Positions 53,929-62,765 of a stretch of 64,000 bases of DNA are shown in pieces (the stretch's first letter is position 1; every line of letters begins with the position of its first letter). Source of the stretch: Flavobacterium johnsoniae UW101 (GTDB lineage Bacteria > Bacteroidota > Bacteroidia > Flavobacteriales > Flavobacteriaceae); assembly GCF_000016645.1 (NCBI RefSeq), contig NC_009441.1:3720001-3784000 (forward strand), given 5' to 3'. The notes below the pieces were generated by a model, which was not told the origin of the DNA, did no database searches, and saw only the letters and a list, made by a program, of their open reading frames with translations. A program made the translations under genes and the position numbers.

Positions 53929-55446
53929 ATGCAAAACCTATTAGACAATGCCCCGGATGTCTTTGTTAAAAGCGCCGCTGACGATTTTTATCAGGATATT
54001 TTTCATGAAAATTCCGGAACAGAATATGCCAATGCCATAGAATTAGTTCAAAAACGTGTAGCAGGTTTTCTTGAAAATACTAAAATCCCGTTCAGCGGTA
54101 TTAAACCTGACGAAATACGAAATAAAGTAGAAGCTGTAAACCTTGATCAGCCAGTTCAGGATTATGAAACCCTTTGGGACGAGATCGATGAAATTTATGT
54201 AAATCATGCCACTGCTTACCATTTACCAGAATATATAGCCCACTTAAACTGCCCTGTTGTAATTCCTGCTTTAGCAGCCGATGTATTGATTAGCGCTATT
54301 AACTCATCGCAAGACACGTATGACCAAAGTGCAGGTGGAACATTCATTGAAAGAAAATTGATTGCCTGGACTGGCGAACAAATTGGATATAATGTAGATT
54401 GTGATGGTATTTTTACTGGCGGCGGATCACAAAGTAACCTTATGGGACTGCTATTGGCCAGAGATTATTTTGCTTTAAAATACCTCAACTGGAACATCAA
54501 ATTAAATGGCTGTCCGCCGGATTCAAGTAAATTCAGAATTTTTGTTTCAGAGAAATCTCATTTCAGCAATCAAAAAAATGCTTCTATTCTAGGTCTTGGC
54601 GAGCAGTCTATTGTTCAGGTTGTAACAGACAGCCGTTACAGAATGGACGCTGAAAAATTAAAGCAGGCCATTCTTGAAGAAAAAGAAAAAGGCAACATTC
54701 CTATTGCTATTGTGGCTACAGCAGGAACAACAGATTTTGGGAACATCGATCCATTATCTGAAATTTCAGTTTTGGCAAAAGAACATGAATTATGGATGCA
54801 TGTTGACGCCGCTTATGGCTGCGGGTTATTGCTGACAGATACATACAAACATTTGTTAAACGGAATTGAACAAGCTGATTCTGTTACAATTGATTATCAT
54901 AAATCTTTCTTTCAGCCTATTTGCAGCAGTGCTTTTATGGTGAGAAACAAACAGCATCTTCATATCATAAAACATCATGCTGATTATTTAAATCCAAAAG
55001 AACAGGATTACGATGAACTTCCGGCACAAATAAACAAATCTCTGGTACAAAGTACACGCCGTTTTGATGCTTTAAAACTATGGTGTACACTGCGTTATAT
55101 GGGAAGAACTAAACTTGGACAGTATACAGATACCATTATTGAAACGACCAAACAAACAGCTGAAATACTGGAAAACGACAAAGACTTTGAACTCTTAACA
55201 GATTCTGATTTAAGTGTTTTGGTTTTTAGATACAAACTAGACGGCTGGCCTGGAGACACTTGTAAAATGAACTTACACATCAAAAAGAAAATGTTTTTTA
55301 ACGGTGAAGTCTTAGTGGCAAGCACAAAAGTAAACGGCATTTTTTACCTCAAGTTTACCATTTTGAATCCATTAACAACAATCGCACACATCAATAATAT
55401 CCTTTCAATTATAAAAAAACACGGAAATGACTACATCTTCTCCTAA
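53929..55446 (+). CDS. PLP-dependent decarboxylase for a diamine precursor (DesA/DABA decarboxylase-like)
   Basis: A 505-residue group II (fold type I) decarboxylase. The PLP lysine is Lys325 in TIDYHKSFFQPICSS. The upstream VDAAYGCGLL aspartate pairs with the cofactor, and GGGSQSNLMGLLLARDYF is the phosphate-binding segment. Length and motifs match L-2,4-diaminobutyrate and lysine decarboxylases of siderophore loci (DesA, RhbB). No diaminobutyrate aminotransferase gene is present nearby, so lysine or ornithine, giving cadaverine or putrescine, is a likely substrate; this is an inference. Overlaps the next gene by 20 bp. Confidence 0.9.
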   Translation: MQNLLDNAPDVFVKSAADDFYQDIFHENSGTEYANAIELVQKRVAGFLENTKIPFSGIKPDEIRNKVEAVNLDQPVQDYETLWDEIDEIYVNHATAYHLPEYIAHLNCPVVIPALAADVLISAINSSQDTYDQSAGGTFIERKLIAWTGEQIGYNVDCDGIFTGGGSQSNLMGLLLARDYFALKYLNWNIKLNGCPPDSSKFRIFVSEKSHFSNQKNASILGLGEQSIVQVVTDSRYRMDAEKLKQAILEEKEKGNIPIAIVATAGTTDFGNIDPLSEISVLAKEHELWMHVDAAYGCGLLLTDTYKHLLNGIEQADSVTIDYHKSFFQPICSSAFMVRNKQHLHIIKHHADYLNPKEQDYDELPAQINKSLVQSTRRFDALKLWCTLRYMGRTKLGQYTDTIIETTKQTAEILENDKDFELLTDSDLSVLVFRYKLDGWPGDTCKMNLHIKKKMFFNGEVLVASTKVNGIFYLKFTILNPLTTIAHINNILSIIKKHGNDYIFS

Positions 55447-57883
55447 AGAGATTGCTCAGGAAGCAGTCGATATTACGTTTACTATTTTACTTAACTGCTG
55501 TGTTCGCGAACTAGGCAACAGCAGTTTTTATGAAGGGGTTCCTAAATACGATCCTGTACTAAAATCATATATGTCTAAGTACAATCATAAACTTCATTTA
55601 AAACTGGATTTTCCTGTTGACAAGGTTGAAGTATATGCGCCTATACGTTACAGATCTGAAACCTTTAGACATTTGTATCATTTTCCGGTAATGGAACGTG
55701 ATCTTACTACTGAAACCATAAAAGAAATAGATGCAGAACGTCTTTTAGAATTAATTACAACTCATGTAAGACAACAGTATCCGTTGGCAGATTCTAAAAA
55801 TGTCAAAAAAAGGATGAAGCTGAGTACAGAGAAAATTGCACAGTTTTTAGAGCATTTTCAAACTTCAGGACAGGAATTTAATAAACCTGAAATGACTTTT
55901 ATAGAAGCTGAACAATTGTTTCCGGCAGGACATTTACTTCATCCGCTTACAAAAGGACGTGAAGGTTTTACGGAAGCAGAAGTTTTAAAATATGCACCAG
56001 AAACCGGCGGACAGTTTCAGCTGTATTATTTTTTAGTACATCCAAATCTGGTTACCGAAAAGTCTGTTGACAATATTTTACCTTCTGATTTTGCAAAAGC
56101 TGCAGTAATTGAAGGAAGTAATGGAGATAAAAAAGTACATGATTTACTGGAAAAATATCCGGAATGGAAAGTAATTCCCGTTCATCCGTGGGAAGCAGCT
56201 TACTTTAAATCCCAAATCACATTTGATACGCTGGTAAAAGAAAATCTGCTTATCGATTTAGGCGAATTTGGAAAAGAATTTACAGCAACCTCATCAGTAA
56301 GAACGGTATACAATAAGGATAGTGATTATATGTATAAGTTTTCTCTCCATGTAAAAATTACCGGAGCAGAACGCATCAATCATTATCATGAACTTTACAG
56401 AGGTTATGAGGTATCCCGACTAATGCAGACAGCCTGGGGAGACAATGTAAAGAAATCCTATCCAGATATTGAATTAATCTGCGATCCGGGCTTTATATCT
56501 GTATCGTACAACGGAAATGTACTGGATAGTTTTTCTACCAGTGTGCGATACAATCCGTTTAAAATCAATACAAACGAAAAAGAAAAGAATATCTGTTTAT
56601 TGGCTTCTTTATGTCAGGACAGCGTATTAGGAAATCCTTCTAGAATGCAGAATGTGATTCAAGAAGCTTCTCAACAAACCGGATTATCTCTGGAAAAAAC
56701 TAGTGAGATTTGGTTTAAAAAATATATCGATATCATAGTTGGCGGTGTAGTAAAAATGTTCAATGAACAGGGAATGTTCTGCGAATGGCATCAGCAAAAC
56801 ACACTTGTACAATTGGATGCGGCGTTCATGCCTGAAAAACTATTTTTCCGTGATAATCAAAGTTTTTTATTCCGAAAATCTTTTGAAGAGCAGCTGAATG
56901 AGATTGTACCAGGTTTGTCTGAAAATGGAAAAATGTTTATTCCAGACGATCGTTTGTATAATCTAATACTTCATTATTTCTGGGTTGGCAATATACTCGC
57001 AGTTGTAAATACATTTGGCACCAGCCAGCTTGCAGATGAAAAAAATCTCTTAACTATTTTATACGATACTTTAGAGGCTTTACAAAAAGAAGACGAAAGC
57101 GGTCTTGTTACGTTTATTCTTGAAAGCAGACATTGGAAAGTAAAAGGCAATTTACTTACCGCACTAAATGATATTGATTGCGGCGGTAATCCGGCTGGCG
57201 TTACGCGTATCAACTTCCCTAATGTTTTACACAAACGCTTTTTTTCAGAACAGTTAATAAATCCAAAAGGAAAAGAATTGGTTTATAACCGCTATTTCCT
57301 TAAAGAAGATGTAACGATTAGTTTACGTCCTCTTGATTTAGAAAATGATCTCGAAATGCTGCATGAATGGTTTCACCGCGATCACGCCAAAGCTAACTGG
57401 AAAATGGACTGGCCTCTGCGTGAACTTGAAACGTATTACAGAACCCTGCTGCCAAGTGACGGTTTGTACAGCTATATAGGAATGGCCAACGGAGAACCGA
57501 CTTTTAATATCGAAGTGTACTGGCCGACTCGTGATATACTCGGTGATTATTATGATGTGCTTCCTACCGATTATGGAACGCATCAATTTATTGCGCCGAC
57601 AGATCCTAAGCAAAAATTTGTATCGCCATCAACACAATGCATGATCGATTATGTCTTTGCACAATCTGAAGTAGGCAGAATGGTTGGTGAAGGTTCTGTA
57701 GATTCCAGAGCTTCGATGATGAATAAAGCTTTTCATGGCTTTAAAATCGATAAGGTTATCGAAATGCCGCATAAAACCTCAAATCTTAATTTCTGCTATC
57801 GAGAATGGTATTGGGAAAAATTCCCGCAGAATAAAGACATTATCATAAACTCAGAAGCAGAACATAATCTTATAAACCAATAA
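55427..57883 (+). CDS. NIS siderophore synthetase fused to IucB-like acyltransferase
   Basis: An 818-residue fusion. Residues 1-590 form an IucA/IucC-type NRPS-independent siderophore synthetase, with FPAGHLLHPLTKGREGF, IPVHPWEAAYF near residue 252, ATSSVRTVYN and KFSLHVKITGAERI. Residues about 625-818 are a GNAT-fold IucB/AlcB acyltransferase (VTISLRPLDLENDLEMLHEWFHRDHAKANW at its start, with FNIEVYWPTRDIL). It would acylate the hydroxylamine and condense it with a carboxylate. In BibC of Aliivibrio the fusion order is acyltransferase first; here the synthetase leads. It overlaps the decarboxylase gene by 20 bp. Confidence 0.92.
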   Translation: MTTSSPKEIAQEAVDITFTILLNCCVRELGNSSFYEGVPKYDPVLKSYMSKYNHKLHLKLDFPVDKVEVYAPIRYRSETFRHLYHFPVMERDLTTETIKEIDAERLLELITTHVRQQYPLADSKNVKKRMKLSTEKIAQFLEHFQTSGQEFNKPEMTFIEAEQLFPAGHLLHPLTKGREGFTEAEVLKYAPETGGQFQLYYFLVHPNLVTEKSVDNILPSDFAKAAVIEGSNGDKKVHDLLEKYPEWKVIPVHPWEAAYFKSQITFDTLVKENLLIDLGEFGKEFTATSSVRTVYNKDSDYMYKFSLHVKITGAERINHYHELYRGYEVSRLMQTAWGDNVKKSYPDIELICDPGFISVSYNGNVLDSFSTSVRYNPFKINTNEKEKNICLLASLCQDSVLGNPSRMQNVIQEASQQTGLSLEKTSEIWFKKYIDIIVGGVVKMFNEQGMFCEWHQQNTLVQLDAAFMPEKLFFRDNQSFLFRKSFEEQLNEIVPGLSENGKMFIPDDRLYNLILHYFWVGNILAVVNTFGTSQLADEKNLLTILYDTLEALQKEDESGLVTFILESRHWKVKGNLLTALNDIDCGGNPAGVTRINFPNVLHKRFFSEQLINPKGKELVYNRYFLKEDVTISLRPLDLENDLEMLHEWFHRDHAKANWKMDWPLRELETYYRTLLPSDGLYSYIGMANGEPTFNIEVYWPTRDILGDYYDVLPTDYGTHQFIAPTDPKQKFVSPSTQCMIDYVFAQSEVGRMVGEGSVDSRASMMNKAFHGFKIDKVIEMPHKTSNLNFCYREWYWEKFPQNKDIIINSEAEHNLINQ

Positions 57884-57884
57884 T

Positions 57885-59207
57885 ATGGAAGATCGTAAAG
57901 TATATTCATTAATAGGCATTGGCATTGGACCTTTTAATTTGGGCTTAGCCGCTTTATTAGAACCGGTTGATGACGTTTCATCACTTTTTTTTGACCAAAG
58001 AGAACAGTTTAACTGGCATCCGGGTCTGCTATTTGACCATGTAACACTTCAAACTCCATTTTTATGTGACTGTGTTTCTATGGCAGATCCTACAAGTAAA
58101 TTCAGTTTTTTAAATTTCCTTAAAAAGACAGACCGTTTGTATAAATTTTTTATCCGTGAAAACTTTTTCGTCCTACGCAAAGAGTACAATTTATACTGCC
58201 AATGGGTAATTAAACAGTTGCAAAACTGCCGTTTTTCATCGAGCGTAAGAGAAATTTATTATAAAGACGGCCTTTATGAGCTGCATGTTTTTCATAAAGA
58301 TCAGGATCAGACCAAAATATACTATACAGAAAAATTAGTATTAGGAACTGGAACTGTGCCTATACTTCCTGATTTTGTCGATTTAAATGAAATGGAAAAA
58401 GTCTGTCATACGTCAAGCTATCTTTTTAGAAAAGAAGAAATATTAGAGCAGGATACCGTTACTGTTATTGGTTCCGGACAAAGTGCTGCCGAAGTTTTCT
58501 TTGATCTGCTTCAAAACAGACCTAAAAACTTAAAACTAAATTGGTATTCCCGTCCTGATCGCTTTTTTGCTATGGAATATTCCAAGCTTATTTTAGAACA
58601 TACATCGCCGGATTATATCGACTATTTTCATCAAATGTCGGCTTCAGATCGCAAAGTCATGCTGGATCGTCAGAAATCACAATTTAAAGGAGTCAACTTT
58701 GATTTGCTGAATGAGATTTATGATTATATGTATGCGCTTAGTGTAGACAACGATGATATTGGTGTAAAGATCAGACCTAATATTCAATTGGATGATATAA
58801 CGGCTGGAATTCACAATAACTACGAACTGCATCTGGAACAGGTTGAACAGCACAAAAAGTTTACAGACCAAGCTGACTATGTAATTTTAGGTACAGGATA
58901 TCATTATCAGGAACCTCAATTTCTTAAAGATATTCAGCATAGAATCAGCAGAACTTCTACAGGCAGTTACGATGTAAAAAGAAACTACTCCATAGATACT
59001 AACGGCAGTGAAATTTTTGTACAAAACGCAGAAATCCATACGCACAGCTACATTTCATCAGATTTAGGAATGGGCGCTTACCGCAATTCCTATATCATTA
59101 ATGAAGTGGCAAAACGTGAAGTATATAAATTAGAAAAGAGAATTGCTTTTCAGGATTTTGATCTTTCGGGCATTGCTGCAGAAAAGACAGTTGAAATTAG
59201 TATTTAA
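57885..59207 (+). CDS. Lysine/ornithine N-monooxygenase (IucD/PvdA/DesB family)
   Basis: A 440-residue flavin-dependent N-hydroxylase. FAD site GIGIGPFNLGLAALLEP at residues 11-27; NADPH site VIGSGQSAAEVFFDLL near 190; the C-terminal VILGTGYHYQEPQF. QFNWHPGLLFDHVTLQTPFLCDCVS carries the usual start-region HP..L box. It hydroxylates the terminal amine of a diamine (cadaverine for DesB-like enzymes) or of lysine or ornithine. It follows the fusion gene by 1 bp, which is consistent with tight cotranscription. Confidence 0.93.
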   Translation: MEDRKVYSLIGIGIGPFNLGLAALLEPVDDVSSLFFDQREQFNWHPGLLFDHVTLQTPFLCDCVSMADPTSKFSFLNFLKKTDRLYKFFIRENFFVLRKEYNLYCQWVIKQLQNCRFSSSVREIYYKDGLYELHVFHKDQDQTKIYYTEKLVLGTGTVPILPDFVDLNEMEKVCHTSSYLFRKEEILEQDTVTVIGSGQSAAEVFFDLLQNRPKNLKLNWYSRPDRFFAMEYSKLILEHTSPDYIDYFHQMSASDRKVMLDRQKSQFKGVNFDLLNEIYDYMYALSVDNDDIGVKIRPNIQLDDITAGIHNNYELHLEQVEQHKKFTDQADYVILGTGYHYQEPQFLKDIQHRISRTSTGSYDVKRNYSIDTNGSEIFVQNAEIHTHSYISSDLGMGAYRNSYIINEVAKREVYKLEKRIAFQDFDLSGIAAEKTVEISI

Positions 59208-59219
59208 TAATCATTTAAA

Positions 59220-61067
59220 ATGAATATAGAAACAATACCACACTTAGAAGTTTTTACCGCTCAGGTTTGGGAAAAGGTAAATCTTAATCTGCTGGCTAAG
59301 AGTTTAGCCGAATTAATGCACGAAGATGTTGCCAAACCTGAAATTACGGGCAGTAAAGATGATCTTACACATTTTAAATTGACAACCGATCTTGCAGATG
59401 TTTATTATACTTTTTCTGCTTATCCAAGACTTTTAGAATATTGGCATATTGAAAAAGAAAGTATCCAAAGATGGGAAAACGGAACAGCCTCGCCTGCCAA
59501 AGATGTACTTTGTTTTTTTATGGAATTGCAAAAAACCTTTGGCATTGATTCCTTTACATTGGCAAAATATACAGAAGAACTTCTCAATACATTATATGCT
59601 GATGCACATTTGTACACCAGAGAAAAATTGAGTTCTACTGAACTTACACAAGCCGATTATCAGACAATTGAACATCAAATGGAAGGCCATCCGTGGGTAA
59701 TTGCCAATAAAGGGCGTGTTGGTTTTAACAACAGCGAATATCACAGTTATGCACCCGAAGCCAATAAAAATACGGATTTGTACTGGCTTGCTGCTCATAA
59801 AAAAAGAGCTTCATTTAATGCTTTGGAAACTATCAATTTTAATGATTTTTATTCCGATGAATTAGGCGTTGAAGTTTATAACAAATTTCAGGAAAAGCTC
59901 CGCAATATGGGAATTGTGGTTGAAGATTACGTTTTTATTCCCGTGCATCCCTGGCAGTTAAACAATAAAATTTTACTGCAGTTTCATCAGGATTTCGCGA
60001 ACCAATATTTAGTGATTTTGGGTAAAAACGACGATGTATATTCACCTCAGCAAAGTATTCGAACCTTCTTTAATTTAAGTCATCCTTCTAAACATTATGT
60101 AAAAACGGCAATCTCTATTTTGAGTACAGGAAACATCCGCGGACTCTCTCCAAAACAAATGGATATTGCGCCAAGAGTTACAAAATGGGTTAAAGAAATG
60201 CTCGATAAAGATCCTTATTTTGAGGAAAAAGAAGTGGTGCTTTTAGGCGAAGTTGCTACGGTTTCGTATCGTCATCCGCAGTATAATTCCATAACCGACA
60301 GTCCGTATCATTATCGCGAAATGCTGGGCGCATTATGGAGAGAAAGTGCCGAGAAATATCGCAAACCTGAAGAAAACCTAATGACAATGGCATCTTTATT
60401 ATATATCGATGACAATGACGTGCCTTTTCTGCAGGAACTTATAAACGTTTCGGGATTTAGCACGCAAAGCTGGCTGGAACAATATCTGGAAGCCTACTTA
60501 AAACCTTTGCTTCATATTTATTATCAGCATTCTTTATGTGTAACGCCGCATGGCGAGAATATTATTCTGGTCATGAAAAATGGAATTCCGCAGCGTATTA
60601 TTATAAAAGATTTTGTTGATGATATTGTTTTGACAGAAGAAGCCAAAGCAAAATTACCAGATGAACTTAAGGATGGTCTTATTCAATCTTCTAATAAAGA
60701 GAATACACCTTTGTTTATTTTGATAGGTGTTTTTGATGCCTTTTTTAGATACCTGTCTGATATTCTGCATACGCACATGGATTATGATGAACATCTTTTT
60801 TGGAAAACCGTTATAGGTTCAATTGAAGAATACAAACAGGATAATCCGCATTTGACAGACCGCTTTGAAAAGTACAATCTTTTTGAGCCTGAATTTAAGC
60901 GATTTTACATTAACAGCTTGAAACTTCTTAATAACGGATATGCTGAACAAACTGGTTTTGCAGTGCCAAAAAAAGGAAGCAAACTGCCTAATCCGCTTTA
61001 TGTAATCAGGCAGTATGAAATGAACGAGTTTACAGAGATTGGCGAAACAATACAGCACCAATCATGA
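59220..61067 (+). CDS. Second NIS siderophore synthetase (DesD/IucC-like)
   Basis: A 615-residue stand-alone IucA/IucC protein. Key blocks are EGHPWVIANKGRVGFNNSEYHSYAPE, the IPVHPWQLNNKILLQF motif, QSIRTFFNLSHPSKHYVKTAISILSTGNIRGLS and the C-terminal FhuF-like part with TPHGENIILVMKNGIPQRIIIKDFVDDI. These proteins adenylate a carboxylate and join it to an amine or hydroxylamine. Two NIS synthetases in the operon suggest an asymmetric or two-step assembly such as citrate or succinate with two arms. It overlaps the exporter gene by 4 bp. Confidence 0.93.
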   Translation: MNIETIPHLEVFTAQVWEKVNLNLLAKSLAELMHEDVAKPEITGSKDDLTHFKLTTDLADVYYTFSAYPRLLEYWHIEKESIQRWENGTASPAKDVLCFFMELQKTFGIDSFTLAKYTEELLNTLYADAHLYTREKLSSTELTQADYQTIEHQMEGHPWVIANKGRVGFNNSEYHSYAPEANKNTDLYWLAAHKKRASFNALETINFNDFYSDELGVEVYNKFQEKLRNMGIVVEDYVFIPVHPWQLNNKILLQFHQDFANQYLVILGKNDDVYSPQQSIRTFFNLSHPSKHYVKTAISILSTGNIRGLSPKQMDIAPRVTKWVKEMLDKDPYFEEKEVVLLGEVATVSYRHPQYNSITDSPYHYREMLGALWRESAEKYRKPEENLMTMASLLYIDDNDVPFLQELINVSGFSTQSWLEQYLEAYLKPLLHIYYQHSLCVTPHGENIILVMKNGIPQRIIIKDFVDDIVLTEEAKAKLPDELKDGLIQSSNKENTPLFILIGVFDAFFRYLSDILHTHMDYDEHLFWKTVIGSIEEYKQDNPHLTDRFEKYNLFEPEFKRFYINSLKLLNNGYAEQTGFAVPKKGSKLPNPLYVIRQYEMNEFTEIGETIQHQS

Positions 61068-62470
61068 AAGTAGTGGTTTTAAGGCTTCAATCTTATACTG
61101 ATTTATTTTTTACTGCGGTATTAGGCCGAGAGAAAAAATTCACTTCAGGCAGTATTAATCGGGCAATTGTATTGCTTGCCGTTCCTATGGTTTTAGAACT
61201 GGTGATGGAATCTGTTTTTGTTTGTGCCAGTTTGTTTTTTGTGAGCAAACTTGGCGCAGCAGCTGTTTCTATTGTGGGTTCTACAGAATCTGTTATCAGC
61301 TTTTCGTATTCCGTTTCAATTGGTCTAAGCATTGCCGCTTCGACTTTAATTGCAAGGCGCGTTGGCGAGCAGAATTTTAAGGATGCAAACATTACAGCTG
61401 GGCAGGTAATAAACATAAGCATTATCTGCGGTATTTTAATAAGTATCATATGCTTTATATGGAGTAATGAAATACTTGGGCTTGTAGGACTTTCTCCAGC
61501 AGTTATAGAACAAGGCAGTTTGTATGCAAAAGTAATGTTTGCGAGCTGCGGTTTTATTATAATCCGTATTGCATTAAATGGTATTCTTCGCGGTGCCGGT
61601 TCTGCCTCTATGGCAATGCGAACACTATGGCTTTCGAATGCATTAAATATTCTTTTATGTCCTCTTCTTATTTTTGGATGGGGACCAGTACCTGCATTTG
61701 GACTATTAGGAGTTGGTATAGCTACTGCGGTGGCACGTTTTATAGGAGTTTGTTATCAGGCATTTCATTTGATTAAAGGAACAACCATTATTCAAATTGG
61801 AAAAGAGCAGCTGGCACTTCATCATGAAACCTTTAAAAAAGTAATGAGACTTACTTTTGGAGGTATGCTGCAGTATCTGATTCCTGCATCGAGCTGGCTG
61901 TTTATGATCAAAATCGTTTCTCATTTTGGAGGAAATGCTCTTGCAGGTTATATAATAGCACAACGCGTTGCATCAATAGTTACTACGCCGGCTTGGGGAA
62001 TAGGAAATGCAGCGGGAATTTTAACCGGACAAAATTTAGGAGCTCAAAAACCTGAAAGAGCCGAAAAATCGGTCTGGAGAGCAGGTATGATCAATATGTG
62101 CTTTTTGATTACAGTGGCAATTGGGTGGATTTTTATGGCAGATCCTGTTGTCAGAATCTTTTCTGACGTGCCCGAAGTAATTGATAACAGCACAACCTAC
62201 ATTCACATTATTTCCATCGCCTATGTATTATTAGGATATACAATGGTTATTTCAAGAGCACTTAATGCTGCCGGAAAAGTTATGATTGTCACCCTGCTTT
62301 ACATTCTCATGTTTTACGTGATACAAATACCACTTTCTTATGTCTTTGCAGTAGCATTAGGATTTGGTCCAAAAGGCATTTTTGCCGCAATATTACTTTC
62401 AGAACTTGTATTGGCTTTTGGCTGTATTACAATATTCAGAACAGGAAAATGGAAACTGACTAAAGTTTAA
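61064..62470 (+). CDS. MATE-family efflux transporter, probable siderophore exporter
   Basis: A 468-residue membrane protein with twelve predicted helices in two related halves. The N-terminal FTSGSINRAIVLLAVPMVLELVMESVF and the mid-protein AWGIGNAAGILTGQNLGAQKPERAEKSVW are characteristic MatE segments. MATE proteins export compounds using sodium or proton gradients. Its ATGA overlap with the second synthetase argues for siderophore export. No TonB-dependent receptor or iron-siderophore permease is in the window; the receptor may lie to the right. Confidence 0.9.
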   Translation: MKVVVLRLQSYTDLFFTAVLGREKKFTSGSINRAIVLLAVPMVLELVMESVFVCASLFFVSKLGAAAVSIVGSTESVISFSYSVSIGLSIAASTLIARRVGEQNFKDANITAGQVINISIICGILISIICFIWSNEILGLVGLSPAVIEQGSLYAKVMFASCGFIIIRIALNGILRGAGSASMAMRTLWLSNALNILLCPLLIFGWGPVPAFGLLGVGIATAVARFIGVCYQAFHLIKGTTIIQIGKEQLALHHETFKKVMRLTFGGMLQYLIPASSWLFMIKIVSHFGGNALAGYIIAQRVASIVTTPAWGIGNAAGILTGQNLGAQKPERAEKSVWRAGMINMCFLITVAIGWIFMADPVVRIFSDVPEVIDNSTTYIHIISIAYVLLGYTMVISRALNAAGKVMIVTLLYILMFYVIQIPLSYVFAVALGFGPKGIFAAILLSELVLAFGCITIFRTGKWKLTKV

Positions 62471-62505
62471 ATTAAATAACAGAAACAAATTAAAACAAGA
62501 TTATT

Positions 62506-62748
62506 ATGAGTACAACACAAGAATTACATCAAGTATTTGCAACAGCATTCGAAATCCCTGTAGAATCAATTACACCTGATTTAGAATATCAGGGTATTGT
62601 CGAATGGGATTCTATGAGCCATTTACTTTTAGTTGAAGAACTGGAGCGTTTTTATAATGTTTCAATTTCTATGGAAGATATTCTCGAAATGGGAAACATC
62701 GATAAAATAAAAGCAATATTGAAGAAAAACGGAGTAGAAATCCAATAA
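62506..62748 (+). CDS. Acyl carrier protein
   Basis: An 80-residue phosphopantetheine-binding protein. The attachment serine is Ser36 in VEWDSMSHLLLVEELE, on the usual helix 2 start. It resembles stand-alone carrier proteins that work with an AMP-dependent ligase (for example DltC-like or pathway-specific carriers) more than fatty-acid AcpP, whose motif is DSLD. It begins 35 bp after the MATE gene and is 17 bp before the ligase gene, so it is probably in the same unit. Confidence 0.9.
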   Translation: MSTTQELHQVFATAFEIPVESITPDLEYQGIVEWDSMSHLLLVEELERFYNVSISMEDILEMGNIDKIKAILKKNGVEIQ

Positions 62749-62765
62749 TTCAAAAAGAAAAAAGT

